In this document: piece after piece, positions 31,793 to 42,384 of the stretch | How the letters are laid out: the number at the start of each line of letters is the position of its first letter | Numbering within the stretch: position 1 is the first letter of the stretch | Origin: Boswellia sacra | Lineage: Eukaryota > Streptophyta > Magnoliopsida > Sapindales > Burseraceae | Assembly (NCBI GenBank): GCA_013180625.2 | Contig: SNVD02013763.1 | Coordinates: 1-64,000, forward strand | Direction: 5' to 3' | Length of the DNA stretch: 64,000 nt | Position numbers and translations under genes: made by a program | Notes under the pieces: generated by a model | What the model was told of the DNA's origin: nothing | The model's database searches: none | Seen by the model: the letters and a program-made list of their open reading frames with translations, nothing else

Positions 31793-32750
31793 ATTGTTCT
31801 CATGTGGGACAAATAAAGAAGGAGAGTCATACTTAGTGGAATGGAATGAAAGTGAGGAGCAGTCAAGCGCACATATGTTGGTCTTGGGAAGCTATCTGTA
31901 GGGGTCATGCAATTTGATACAACGAAAAATAGGTTTTTAGCTACTGGTGATGAGTTCACCATCAAATTTTGGGACATGGACAATGTTAATATGTTGACAA
32001 GTATAGAGGCAGATGGTGGATTACCGATAATTATTTAATACAGACAAACCTTAGTTGTTTTAGTTTGATGCAATTGAGTCTGCCAGCTAACTATCTTGGT
32101 CTTGTAAATGTGCAGGATTCACCTTGCATTTAACAAAGAAGGAATTCTATTAGCTGTCTCAACTAGCAACAATGGTGTTAAAATTCTAGCAAATACTAAT
32201 GGAATCAGGCTGCTACGCACAGTGGAGAATCGTGGATTTGGTACTTCTAGAGTTGCTGCTGCAGCTGTTCTTAAGGTAAAGGTAAAGTTTTTATGTTGAC
32301 CTGCTTGTTGATAAATGTTTTCCTAAATGCATAATGTCTATACAGGCTCCTGCAATATTTGGTTCAGTAAATATAGGTGTTGCAACAAGCATTGCAGATC
32401 GAGTTACTCTAGTAGCTGCAGCAGCAATTGTTGGAATGGTGAGTGTTGACGTCTTTGCCATGGATAATTCTGATTTTGAGTGTAGCTTAGACTTACTGTC
32501 ATAGCAATGCAAATTTTTTATTGAATACAGATGGGGATACACTTGACATGAAAAAGGAATTTTGTGTAAAATGATCTAATTTTTTTCCCTTTGGCTTCTG
32601 CAGAACAATGATACTAGAAGTTTGGCTGATGTGAAACCCAAAATCACTGATGAGTCTGTGGAAAAGTCAAGGATCTGGAAACTGACAGAAATCAATGAAA
32701 CATCACAGTGCCGATCTCTTAGGCTTCTGGATAATTTACAACCAATGAGG
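31793..32750 (+). pseudogene. TOPLESS/TPR corepressor fragment
   Basis: Four exons with introns: 31793 to about 32026, 32116-32275, 32346-32438 and 32604-32750. They encode WD-repeat sequence of plant TOPLESS-related corepressors: TNKEGESYLVEWNES, GVMQFDTTKNRFLATGDEF, IKFWDMDNVNML, then GIRLLRTVENR and KSRIWKLTEINETSQCRSLR. A single-base deletion near 31855-31862 shifts the frame after WNESE. The N-terminal LisH/CTLH part, which binds EAR motifs, is absent. Confidence 0.9.
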
Positions 32751-33084
32751 GTATGGTACTTGCTTTGGAGTGCTCACTGGAAAATACAATAAGAGAATTA
32801 TACCACCTGACAATCGATTTGCATTGAAAAATTACAAAGTAATTAGATGGATTTGATACACTTAAGTTGTTATAATCCATTGTTATTCTTTGCTCTTATT
32901 GGTGCAAATTACCGACTACATGAATTACAAAGTTGCTAATTAATTGGTATTGTGTAGTATACTTGTTTGTTATATGGATTCTTGATATATGATAAAGTGT
33001 GATTGATTCGATGATTGATGCTTGTTTTTTGAGAATTTTGTTTAATGTGACAAATGATACAGATTATGAATTTCTGAAATTTTT

Positions 33085-33129
<45 letters not shown>
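32751..33129. other. Spacer and TA microsatellite
   Basis: AT-rich DNA ending in a (TA)n run at about 33089-33126, just inside the right subterminal repeats of the CACTA element. Confidence 0.7.
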
Positions 33130-33475
33130 CTTGGCTGATTACTAACTGCCAAGTATATATATTTTTTTATTTTTAAAACTATTTATACTTGGCGGTCAAA
33201 AACCGTCAAGTATAGTTAAGTGCATATTTGGCGGTTAAAAACTGTCAAGTATATATTTTTTTAATTTTTTAAAACTATTTATACTTGGCGGTCAAGGTGC
33301 ATATTTGACGGTTAAAAACTGTCAAATATATATTTTTTTAATTTTTTAAAACTATTTATACTTGGCGGTCTTTGACCGCCAAGTATAGTAAGATGTATAT
33401 TTGGCGGTGCCATTAGTGGCGCTTTCAAGACTGCCAAATATATACATAGTTGACGGTTTTTGACCGCCAAATATG
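33130..33475. repeat. Right subterminal palindromic repeats of the CACTA element
   Basis: About six units of ATACTTGGCGGT paired with ACCG(C/T)CAAGTAT around short A/T loops; the cleanest palindrome is near 33358-33386. Such repeats near CACTA ends normally bind the element's transposition protein. The GGCGGT core also appears near the left end (about 21196). Confidence 0.8.
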
Positions 33476-33493
33476 GTCATTTTTCTTGTAGTG

Positions 33494-34480
33494 CAAAACT
33501 AGTAATTGTGGTGATTCCTCAATATGTGCAGTCTAAACCAAATAACAACTAGCTAAGAATAGCACAGCTGCAGTCAAATGTCCTTACTCGATCAATATCT
33601 TAGAGGCTAGGAAGCAGAGTCAAGAAGGTGGTGTCTGACGTATTGATGAAGAGCGTCGAACCAACTAGATACATGATGAAGCTTTGTGCATATTGATCTA
33701 CCTCGACCGGAGTCAGATTCAATCTTCTCTTTCAATACATGAATAAAGAATTGTACAGAATTGCAACATTGTTGATCTTCACATCATAACCAAGGAGTTG
33801 ATGGACCAACTTTCGTTGATCTCTCAACTTTTTGATACAAGAATCAATGGGCAAAACCCTCCCACTGCATGGAAGGCCAATCAATGTAGCAACATCAAAT
33901 GGTGTAATAGTCATCTTGCTAATCGAAAGATTAAAAGTGAGTCGTGTCCATCCACCTTTTACATAGAGTGGCTAGTGCTCAACAATCGGTGTGTCAAGAG
34001 ACACGTGAAAAAGAAGTGATGAACTTTTAGAAGCTGGTAGTAGTAATCCTATTCCTAAGAACCTTATTTCCTATCTCTAAGAACCAGCTGTTGGCTCTAG
34101 AAAATGACCGGCACATTTTGTTCTCATAGAAGTCCTCAAATGAGAAATTGAAAGTCTTTACATAAATACATGCCTAGAAAATTCCAAGAAAATGAAAAAA
34201 CAAAAAATGAAGAAGAATACATACCTAGTTGATCATGTGGGATGTGGGAATCCATGTCATAGATAACGGGCACCTCTTGGTCTTTTGGAAGACCTCTCAA
34301 TATTGATCTCCAGATCGGATAGGTCTCATTCAAGTGAAGATGGACCAGATGACCAGCCATTAGAAAGAGGAATTCGAGACAGATGCATAGGAAAAACCAG
34401 AGGCAAATTGGATGAGAAACAAAGAAATGGCATGGGAATGAAGTTCAAGCAGATGAAGGGTCAATTTATAGAAACTTTAC
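33494..34480 (-). pseudogene. T3 antisense ORF, plant mobile domain part
   Basis: Minus-strand frames hold the N-terminal PMD region: 34136-34360 (LNETYPIWRSILRGLP) and 33732-33914 (MTITPFDVATLIGLPCSGR, the PMD core). It is collinear with T6 (54753 down, and 61420-61580), where the Copia element inserted. Frameshifts separate the pieces. PMD proteins occur in transposons and in host silencing factors; this copy is broken. Confidence 0.65.
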
Positions 34481-34544
34481 CGTAAGCGGTTGCCGGTCGA
34501 CCACAGGTTGGTGGTCCTACAACTGGATAAAAGAGTAAAAGGCC

Positions 34545-34915
34545 AAGAAAAAAAAAGAAAGAAAGAGAAGAAATGAAAAGAAAAAATGAGAAAGAAAGAG
34601 AAAAAAAGAAAAAGGAAAAGAAAGAGAGAGAAAAAATAAGAGAAAGAGAGAAAAGAAAGAGAAAGAAGAGAGAAAAAAAGAAGGGAAAGGAAGAAAGAAG
34701 AAAGACAAGAAGAATAAAAGAAAGAGAAAGAAAAAAGAAAAGAAAGAGAAATAATGAAGAAAAGAGAGAGCAAAAGAAAAAAGAAGAAGGAGAAAAAGGA
34801 AAGAAGAGAAAGAAAGGGAGAGAAAAGAGAAAAAGAGAAAGAAAAAAGAAGGGAGAGAAAGAAAAAGAAAGAGATGAAAGAAAAGAAAAGAAAAGAAGAA
34901 AAAAGAAGAAAATCG
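34545..34915 (+). repeat. Purine tract (GAAA/GAGA-rich) of T3
   Basis: About 370 bp of almost pure A and G, with long false ORFs on both strands. Tracts in the same relative position occur at 47105-47235 (T5) and 61678-61860 (T6), so it is an element feature, not random simple sequence. Confidence 0.85.
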
Positions 34916-36146
34916 CATCAATGCAAAGTCTGAAGAATTTTCAAACAGAATCGATGGCAAGCACTTGGCCATGGCAATAGCTTAGCAACTCATAAGCAAA
35001 GTTGAGTAACATCAGTCGATGGAATCTCCGATCGAAATCACATGGAAAAATTCCTACAGAGAGTAGAAAGCAGTCTGTTGAAGAACACATCGAATGAGGT
35101 AAACTTTGAATTGATTTGAAATTATCCAGAGTGTTTGATATTTTACAGGAACTTGCAAAAAACAATGAAGAAATCCTTAATGAGTTTAAGAACCAACAAC
35201 ATGATAAGAATTCCCTAGTGGAGGATGTAAAATCTTATGATTCCTTAATGAAAAATACTCAATCGAAGGCATTAAGAGTGAAAGGATAAAGGCCAAAAAG
35301 ATGCAATATTATAGAATTCTCCCCATTGAGTTTGAAGAAATCAAGAAATGAAGAGTAGAAGTAAGAAGGGCATGAAACCCAATAAGTGCAACATCTGAAG
35401 AGATAAATAATGAAGAATATTTGGCTGAAGGCATGAAGAAAGAAAGGTTTAAAGATCGTGAAATAGTGTATGATAGATGTTTTCCTAGTGGGCATGCATT
35501 AGAAGAAACCCTAGAAAGTAGATGAACTTAAAAGTATTTTAAGCCGTTAGAATAGACACAAGCCCTAAGAAGAGGCACACTAAAGAGTGTTTAAAAACCC
35601 TAAAAAGTAGGTGCACTTAAAGTGTTTTAAGCCTTTAGATAGGCACAAACTCTAAGATGAGGTGTATTGAAGACTTTTTAAAAACCTTAGAAAGTAGGTG
35701 CACTTAAGAGTGTTTTAAGCCCTCAGAATAGGCGCATTGAAGAGTGCTAACAAACCCTAAAAAGTAGGTACACTTAATAATATTGCAACTTAGCATAATA
35801 AGGATGCACCTGTCTATACCAGAAGAGTGCACATCATGCATCATGAAGATGCATTTCGTGCATTAGAATAATGTATTTGTCTGCACTAGAAGAGTGCATA
35901 TCACGCATTAGAAGGATGCATTTGATCGCATTAGAAAAGTGCATATTACGCATCATAAGGATGCACTTCATGTGTAGAAGGATGCTAATTAGCCCTTAAG
36001 TGGGCACACCTTTTTTGCAAGATTTGAAGAGGGGAGTAGATGATGAAAGGCCTGACCGAAAGTAAATAAAGGCAAAGATGCCAAGATAAGAAAAGGGAAG
36101 ACAAAGAAAGAATACTTTGTCAGTCTTTGTGTCTCGTAAACCTCAC
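34916..36146 (+). other. T3 3' region with GTGCAC/GGCAC repeats
   Basis: Non-coding. Repeats of AAGTAGGTGCACTTAAGAGT and GTTTTAAGCCCTTAGAATAG type (35500-35790), then GTGCATNTCATGCAT-type repeats (35815-35980). Homologous to 47240-48300. Confidence 0.7.
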
Positions 36147-36162
36147 CAAAGTAGGGGGTAAG
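36147..36162 (+). promoter_or_regulatory. Polypurine tract of T3
   Basis: CCAAAGTAGGGGGTAAG precedes LTR L3. The same sequence precedes L5 (48870-48885), which marks the LTR boundary. Confidence 0.7.
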
Positions 36163-36163
36163 T

Positions 36164-38163
36164 TATAGACACTAGACTTTTAGGCTTGAGGATGAAGCAC
36201 GAATTAGTGTTTAGCAATGAAAATTACTAGATTGCCCTTGGAATGAAAAGAGAAGTGAACCAAGGTAAAGAGTCAAAAAGCTTTGAAAACTAACACGTGA
36301 CTTTGGAAAATCACATAATTTAATCCAAAAGGAATCTAATGATGAGTCATATATCATTGCGAGTCTACGGATATCTAGTTTTTACAAAAATTTATGAATT
36401 GCAAATCAAAGTTGAACTCGAAGAGTTACTCACGATCAAATGGCCAAAAATTAGAAGGGACTATATTGAAAAAATGAGAAATTGAAGGGTTCGATGGGCC
36501 ACCACCAGCTAGCAGTGGGAGAACAGCTGGTCGATTATGCTACCATTGACCGACAGCCCTTCCACAGTTAGTGAGTCAGTTGTCGCATGATCGACCAATG
36601 GTTCTCTCATAGTCGACTGGCACTTCCACCATTAATTTTGGAAAATTTTGTTTAAAACCCTTCTTTTCTTTTGTTTTTTTGCTTCCTTTCTCAACTCACA
36701 CCCTCTCCTATATAAACAACCCCTTGACTCACTTCTCAAGACATCCAGAAATCCCCTCTCTCTCTCTCTTTCTCTCTCTAAGATAAACTTGAGAATTCAG
36801 GGAGTCCTTTCTAGCTTAAAGTTTTGGGTATTTTGTATTGTTCTAAACCTAGAATGGGCACGTCCCGAGAGCATTTCTCTCTTCTCTCTCCTATTTTTTA
36901 ATTTATTTTTCTTGCTTAGAATTAAGCATGATTAGTTTTTTTCCTTAGAATAAGCATGTTTAATTTTTTATTTTGATGCTTAGAAGCATGTTTAGGGTTT
37001 TTATGATTTGTTTTAACCCTTTCGCTATTTTACAAGTTGGATAAGCATGTCAAAGTAAGTCCGCTTTCGCTTATTTATTAGAACCATAATTATGAATTTA
37101 TTTTCTTTATGAATGCTTAAATCATGCTTAGGAGCACATGTTAGAATCATGCTTAAGAAAACATGAATAGAATTATACTAGGAAGACTTATAATTACTTT
37201 GAAGTATGTTAGGAAATAGCATTAGACTAGAATTGTCTTAAATGTTTGAAGTGGGCTAGAGTAACCATAATTAGGCTAGAATTGCCTTGTTTTCCTTCAA
37301 TTGATCGAATTAGGATAGAAATGTCATGTCTAGGCTAGAATTGCCATATTTTGAATTACCATGATAGAATTGCCATGATTTTAGTTCATGGCTTTAAGTA
37401 GAATTTTTATTGATTAATATGAATGTATGTATGAATGTACCATGATTAGATTGAGTGATGCTATGAAGATGGTGGATTCATATTGACAGTAAGAGACCAT
37501 CACTTAGAATAAATAATTGAATGAATATAATGATGTCATGAAGAGACTTGATAAATAATGAATAGAGTCACATATGATTATGAAGAATTCACTGTTTATT
37601 GAGTCTCAGACTGATTGTTTATATTTAAATTACATGAATATGTTATGAATGATTGGTGATTTTGAAGTATTTAGAAGTAGAATTTACTTTGTTGGAGAGC
37701 AATGTAATCCTGTCCCTTATCCCCCATGTTTGAAAAGGAATGTAATTCAATTATCTTCCCTTTTCCTTTGTACAAATATACAGTTGCCTCGATTGAAATC
37801 ACCTTACATGGCTCTAAGAAGATAAAACGAACAATGTATGCATAAAATAAACCACTTAAGTGGACTGTATGACAACTTAAGCTATTCTTATTTGGTATAC
37901 CCTAATAGAGGCAGGATTTACATCTCAACGGGTTGAAAGCTTGTATCTAACATCCTGAACCCATCTCTAAAAGGATGAGGGTAGTTTAGGTCCCGAAGCA
38001 AGGGATCAGATTGTCATCACCCATTTTTTCAATAGAAAATTAGGTGGCAACTCTATTCTCTAGACTTGTCCATGACTTGTTTGTGTTCCCTTAAGTCTCG
38101 AAAAGGGTTTTGACATAGTGTTGTGGTTGTAAATGCATTGGCGGGATGAAAGCCCTGTTCACA
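36164..38163 (+). repeat. LTR L3 (T3)
   Basis: About 2.0 kb from TATAGACACT (mutated TGTAG start) to TTCACA. Homologous to L4-L6 and, inverted, to L1/L2. It contains a CT-rich tract (36755-36780) after a TATATAAACA box (36709-36718), the probable promoter. AGAATTGCC/ATGATAGAATTGCC micro-repeats lie at 37230-37390. No primer-binding site follows; integrase sequence does instead. Confidence 0.8.
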
Positions 38164-38214
38164 AGAGCAGTGAACAAGAAACAAATGTGAGCAATTAGCA
38201 TTGATAAATGAAAA

Positions 38215-38490
38215 GAGGATGACGACCTTGTATCACGTGCAACCATATCAACAAAGAGTGGCTCGTGCTTTCATCAAGAATATCAAGAAGAAAAAGTTTA
38301 AAGAATTATACTTGGTCCTTAAACAAGCATGGCCTCAAGTTTTTTGATCCATGAGGGAAGTTTTAACCAAATTGGGAAGGGTTGTACCTAATCAAGAAGA
38401 TGTTCACTAAAGGTGCTATAAAATTGTTAGATTTGGAGGGAAGTGAATTCACAGAACCAGTCAACATCAACAGCTTGAAGAAATCCTTTG
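38215..38490 (+). pseudogene. Tat-like integrase C-terminal remnant (T4)
   Basis: The plus-strand translation gives a YQQRVARAFIKNIK segment and later LDLEGSEFTEPVNINSLKK in another frame. This is the C-terminal end of a gypsy integrase. A TGA after the LKQAWPQVF stretch and frameshifts break it. It follows L3 immediately, so it belongs to another element joined to T3. Confidence 0.6.
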
Positions 38491-38700
38491 TATGAGAGAG
38501 ACGAAGAAAAAAAAATAACAAAATAAGAGAGATAGTGACTCAAAAAATAAATAAGTCAAACAAATCGAAAAGGTTGGTTAATGACAGGAGTCACTACATG
38601 TACAAATATTATTCTTACAAAAGATTTTCCATCATTAATAAAATGTTCATGGATTGGAAACACATATGTTATGGAAATGATTTCATTAAATTCAAAGCTA
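38491..38700 (+). other. A-rich spacer in T4
   Basis: Spacer between the integrase end and the antisense frame; nothing recognised. Confidence 0.5.
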
Positions 38701-41700
38701 CTTAAAAGAAAAACATCTAACAGGAAAAGTTAAAATGTATCAATTTTCTTTTCTCAATTGTTATTTGTAGGAGTCTAATAAGCATGTCTATTGGCCTGCC
38801 AATTGACCCATGCTTTGTACTAATAATTAGTGGTAAAGTCAAAATGACAAAATAGATTCCTCTAAATAAGATAGTGTGGCCAAGTCTCTCAAACACAATC
38901 AAGGAAATGTGCCATGAGTCGTCTAGGCCTCAAGGTGGGAAGAATGGTAATGATGAGCTGCTTCTCTCTATACTGCTAGCACAGTTAAGATAGGGTATAA
39001 AAGGAACTACGGTTAAGCCCATCCAACGGGCCACATTTTGTATAAGTCCTGAGGGTCACATGCTACAATCTCCACCAAGGGTAATACCAACGGACGAGTC
39101 CATTTGATACAACGCAAAGCCATGTAGTCTAAGAATCAAGTTTCTAAAGTCTCCTATGGGAGTCATGCTGAGGCCCATAACAAAGTGGGTAAACCTAAGT
39201 CCAAGCCAGTATGGACAACTTCTCTTGCAACCATATTTAAGGCAAGAAAGGAAAGGAGTTCGTAAAAAAAAAAATGAGATAAGACGAGACCCACCTGAAA
39301 AAGACGAAGATTGCTAGAAAACTTCATGCTTTCTCCATATTTCACACGATCCAACCCAATCAAAGTGTGGGAAAGTATTAGAGCCATAAGTGTCTTTTAA
39401 GGCCCCATCTGTGGAAATAAAGTCACTAACAATGGGTCTCCAAAAGCATCTTTGGAAACCAATAAATACTGAACAAGCTAACAAAACTGAAATATGCCGA
39501 GCCAAGAAATGGAAACCCTCTCCACGAATTTGATTAGAGGCATCAAAGATTGCAGCATGACTCTATAGTCTATAGTATGTATGCCTATTAAATCACATGG
39601 AATGTGAAATAAATCAGTCAAATCATACAATGTGGGTCAATCCAAATGTGGCAATATGATATCTTTGGTACTAGATGTAGAAATACACATAATGGCAACT
39701 CTTCACACAATGGACACAACTCTTGACCATTAAAACTAAATACATGATCAGACACATCCTAGAAATTGACTGCATCTTTAAGAAAAAGGATGTCCAATCT
39801 GACCTGTTTGAGATACCTCAATCTGAAAAGAGTATTGCATTCCAACAAATGCCATTCTGCATCTTTGACCAACTTCAAATCAGCTTGAAGCACCCCTAAA
39901 CTTGCTTTACTCATGATGAAGTTATGGAGGGAAAAGAAAGGAAGTAGTGTTGATTTATAAGGAGAAAAGAGACCAAAACAATATCAAAATTCGATGTGGG
40001 ATCCAATATAGGTGAATGCCTCTACGAGTAGGCGCACTTCTATATGCAAAATAGGTGTAGTGCCTATAGCAACCAAAGTTGAAATATTTGTTTGGATTCA
40101 TTTTTGTGTAATTGGTAACAAAACAAGCTCATTTTATGTAAAATCTTCGTGTGTATAATTTTCAATGTAAAGAAAAGAAGAAAAAAGCAAAGTTTATTTA
40201 TTTGTTATAAACATCCAAGCATATACAAGATATGAAACTGGGGGCGAATTACACCGACCTTCAAAAGCCTATGGCTATACAAAACGATAAACAAAAGATG
40301 AACAAAGAAAAATGAGTAAAGAGAGAGCAAAAAAGGGCAAAATCACTATGTGTCACTACCACCGTACTCTTTGTCGATCTCCTCCTCATCATTGGAGCTA
40401 TCAAAATCACTACTTCTCTCCTTATCCTCCTCATCCTTACCACCTAGATCATCACCCCCAGCATCATCGCCCTTACCACCAATGTCCTGATTACGCTCAT
40501 CCTCAGTAGGCTAGTCACCCTCTTGAGCCACCCCTAGCTCCTCTATTTGATCCTCCTCTTCAACCTCCTTATTAGGAATCTCTCCATTAGCCACTTGAAG
40601 GTGATGCTTTAACTCTTGGATGGTTAGGCAGGTGTTTTGAAAAGTCATCTAACCCAAGAAAAGGAGGAAAATTAGAATGCATCCATTCTTTCGTGCATGC
40701 ATATAACCATAAAAAATGCATTTTTCTTTGCCTGATGTTGTAGGGACAACTAGCTATATGCTCCTTCACCGTATAATACAATCGATCTAGAAGATTGACT
40801 ATAGCCTTAGGAACCCAAAAGATCAGACAAAAATCAGAATTACTCAAGGACAATCCTAGAAATCACATAGAATCATAATGAAAGAATACTCACATCAATG
40901 GTGCCTATTGGAAAGAAGGAAGTCGTCATAGACTCATTCAATTATAGCTAACCCTTTGGATGATGACTCCATCCTCTCCAGACAATTGTATATAGTTGTC
41001 ACAAATGGAACGATAGTCTATTATTGTAACTCTCAGAGACCTGGGAGTAAAAAAGGTGCTTGTGCAACTAGGGGACTCAATTCGAGCCCTCTTACAACCT
41101 AAACTAGATGATCAAGGAACATCAGAACCAAGGGGTCAACTACCAGCACCCCTGCCACTGCCTACACCACGCCCGGTGCCTCATCCAATACCTCTACTAC
41201 CTCATGCAGTATCATTGACATTACCTGCCAATACAGTAGCGACCTCATTAATCATATGATACATCTCGAGGTGGGTAGGAAGAATACAACTAGAAGCCTA
41301 ATTAGTATAGCACTACTGTATAGCAGAGAAACACACTCGGTCTAAAGGAATCTTGAAAATATAATCCTCGAAGCTAGTATCCCTAGCCAACCACAGCATG
41401 CTAATCATCATGCTAAGAGGAGAGAGAGGAACATGACATCTTCTGAGGCCCCTGACCCAATTAGCCACTCGATCATCTAGGAACCACATTGCACACTCCA
41501 AGTCAATCATTAGAAGGTGAAGATGGGGAAGAGGATATGCGTCCCTCATGACGGGGGTTTAATGCATCTGACTGCCCTACCAAAAATGATGCACTTACTA
41601 GAATCACAAGTAGTTAGGTAATTGTATGGAAAGAATGGAAAACAATATGGAACTAACTCATTTTTTTTCTCTTCTTACATCGACCTAAACAAGATGGTGG

Positions 41701-42356
41701 GAGTAGGTACGAAAGCTATGGACGTTACAAGAGTCATCATACTCATAGCACCCTTAACTCCAATAGACAATGCATGGAAAGGATTTGGTCTAATTCTAAG
41801 GACCAGGAGGAGGTAGAAGCCTAAGCTCATATGCCCATATCTGCAAGAAGATAAGAAAGAAATTAAAGTAGAAATCAAGAAATAGAAGAAAGGAAACGTG
41901 AGTAAACATGCCTCAACTATAGGAGCAAACCCTCCAACCACTTCGTTACTCTAACAAGCTCGGTCTAGGTAAATAAGTGAGCGAGGGTTGCTGGCCCCAA
42001 TCAAAGGTGCTGACCAAATCTAGATCCTCCAATACCAAAAAGAGGTAGAGCTTTGTGTAGTTGGAGGTGTTGGTGAAGAGTGTGATCACCAACAAAAAGA
42101 AGATGAAGCTTCGTGCAATCTGCTCCACCTCAACGGGCGTGGTAATAGTCTTATCATCATCATGTCATTGCCAAGACTGCATCAATCTTTCATAGGAGAT
42201 GGTGTGGGTACCCCTTATCATCACCTCTAGACCCAAGAGCTCTACAGCAATCTCATCAAGGGTAGGAGATGTCTGTAGGTAATAGTCAAAAGGGACTAGG
42301 GTCTCTTGGCAAAGAAAGCCTAAGATAGCAGCAATGTCAAGAGGAGTGATATTCAT
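38701..42356 (-). pseudogene. T4 antisense ORF (PMD type)
   Basis: A long decayed minus-strand coding region. 42165-42356 has the PMD core (MNITPLDIAAILGFLC); 41946-42128 and 41675-41941 are middle pieces; 38717-38902 is near the C-terminus and matches 50933-51160 of T6. Many stops and frame changes. L4 begins 28 bp beyond its PMD end, so the N-terminal part and the usual purine tract are deleted here. Confidence 0.55.
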
Positions 42357-42384
42357 CTTATCGAAGTTAAAGTGGAAGGAGCGA

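Larger units (their letters stand above)
21147..33493. mobile_element. Pack-CACTA DNA transposon with multiple host gene fragments
   Basis: The left end reads CACTACAAGAATTTTT and the right end, inverted, CACTACAAGAAAAATG: 11 exact terminal bases plus partial similarity further in. The right subterminal region (33130-33475) is packed with TTGGCGGT/ACCGCCAA palindromes, as CACTA ends usually are, and TTTGGCGG occurs near the left end too. The target duplication is CAA: the right copy (33494-33496) is intact and the left (21144-21146) is TAA; the undisturbed relative at about 54222-54230 reads GAGCAAATCC. No transposase is visible. The interior holds exon-intron fragments of at least eight plant genes, all on the plus strand. 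Confidence 0.85.

Noticed and set aside
33089..33126. TA repeat as a structural element or origin
   Set aside because: A simple dinucleotide microsatellite; nothing else supports a role.
33415..33475. E2F sites as true cell-cycle elements
   Set aside because: The TTTGGCGG cores are explained by CACTA subterminal repeats; kept only as a side remark.
34517..34980. Long ORFs on both strands (about 135-151 codons)
   Set aside because: They are purine-tract artefacts: pure Lys/Glu/Arg one way and Phe/Ser/Leu the other, with no domain and open on both strands.
40312..40509. His/Pro-rich 65-codon ORF
   Set aside because: Antisense shadow of an acidic, Asp/Glu-rich part of the T4 antisense frame.
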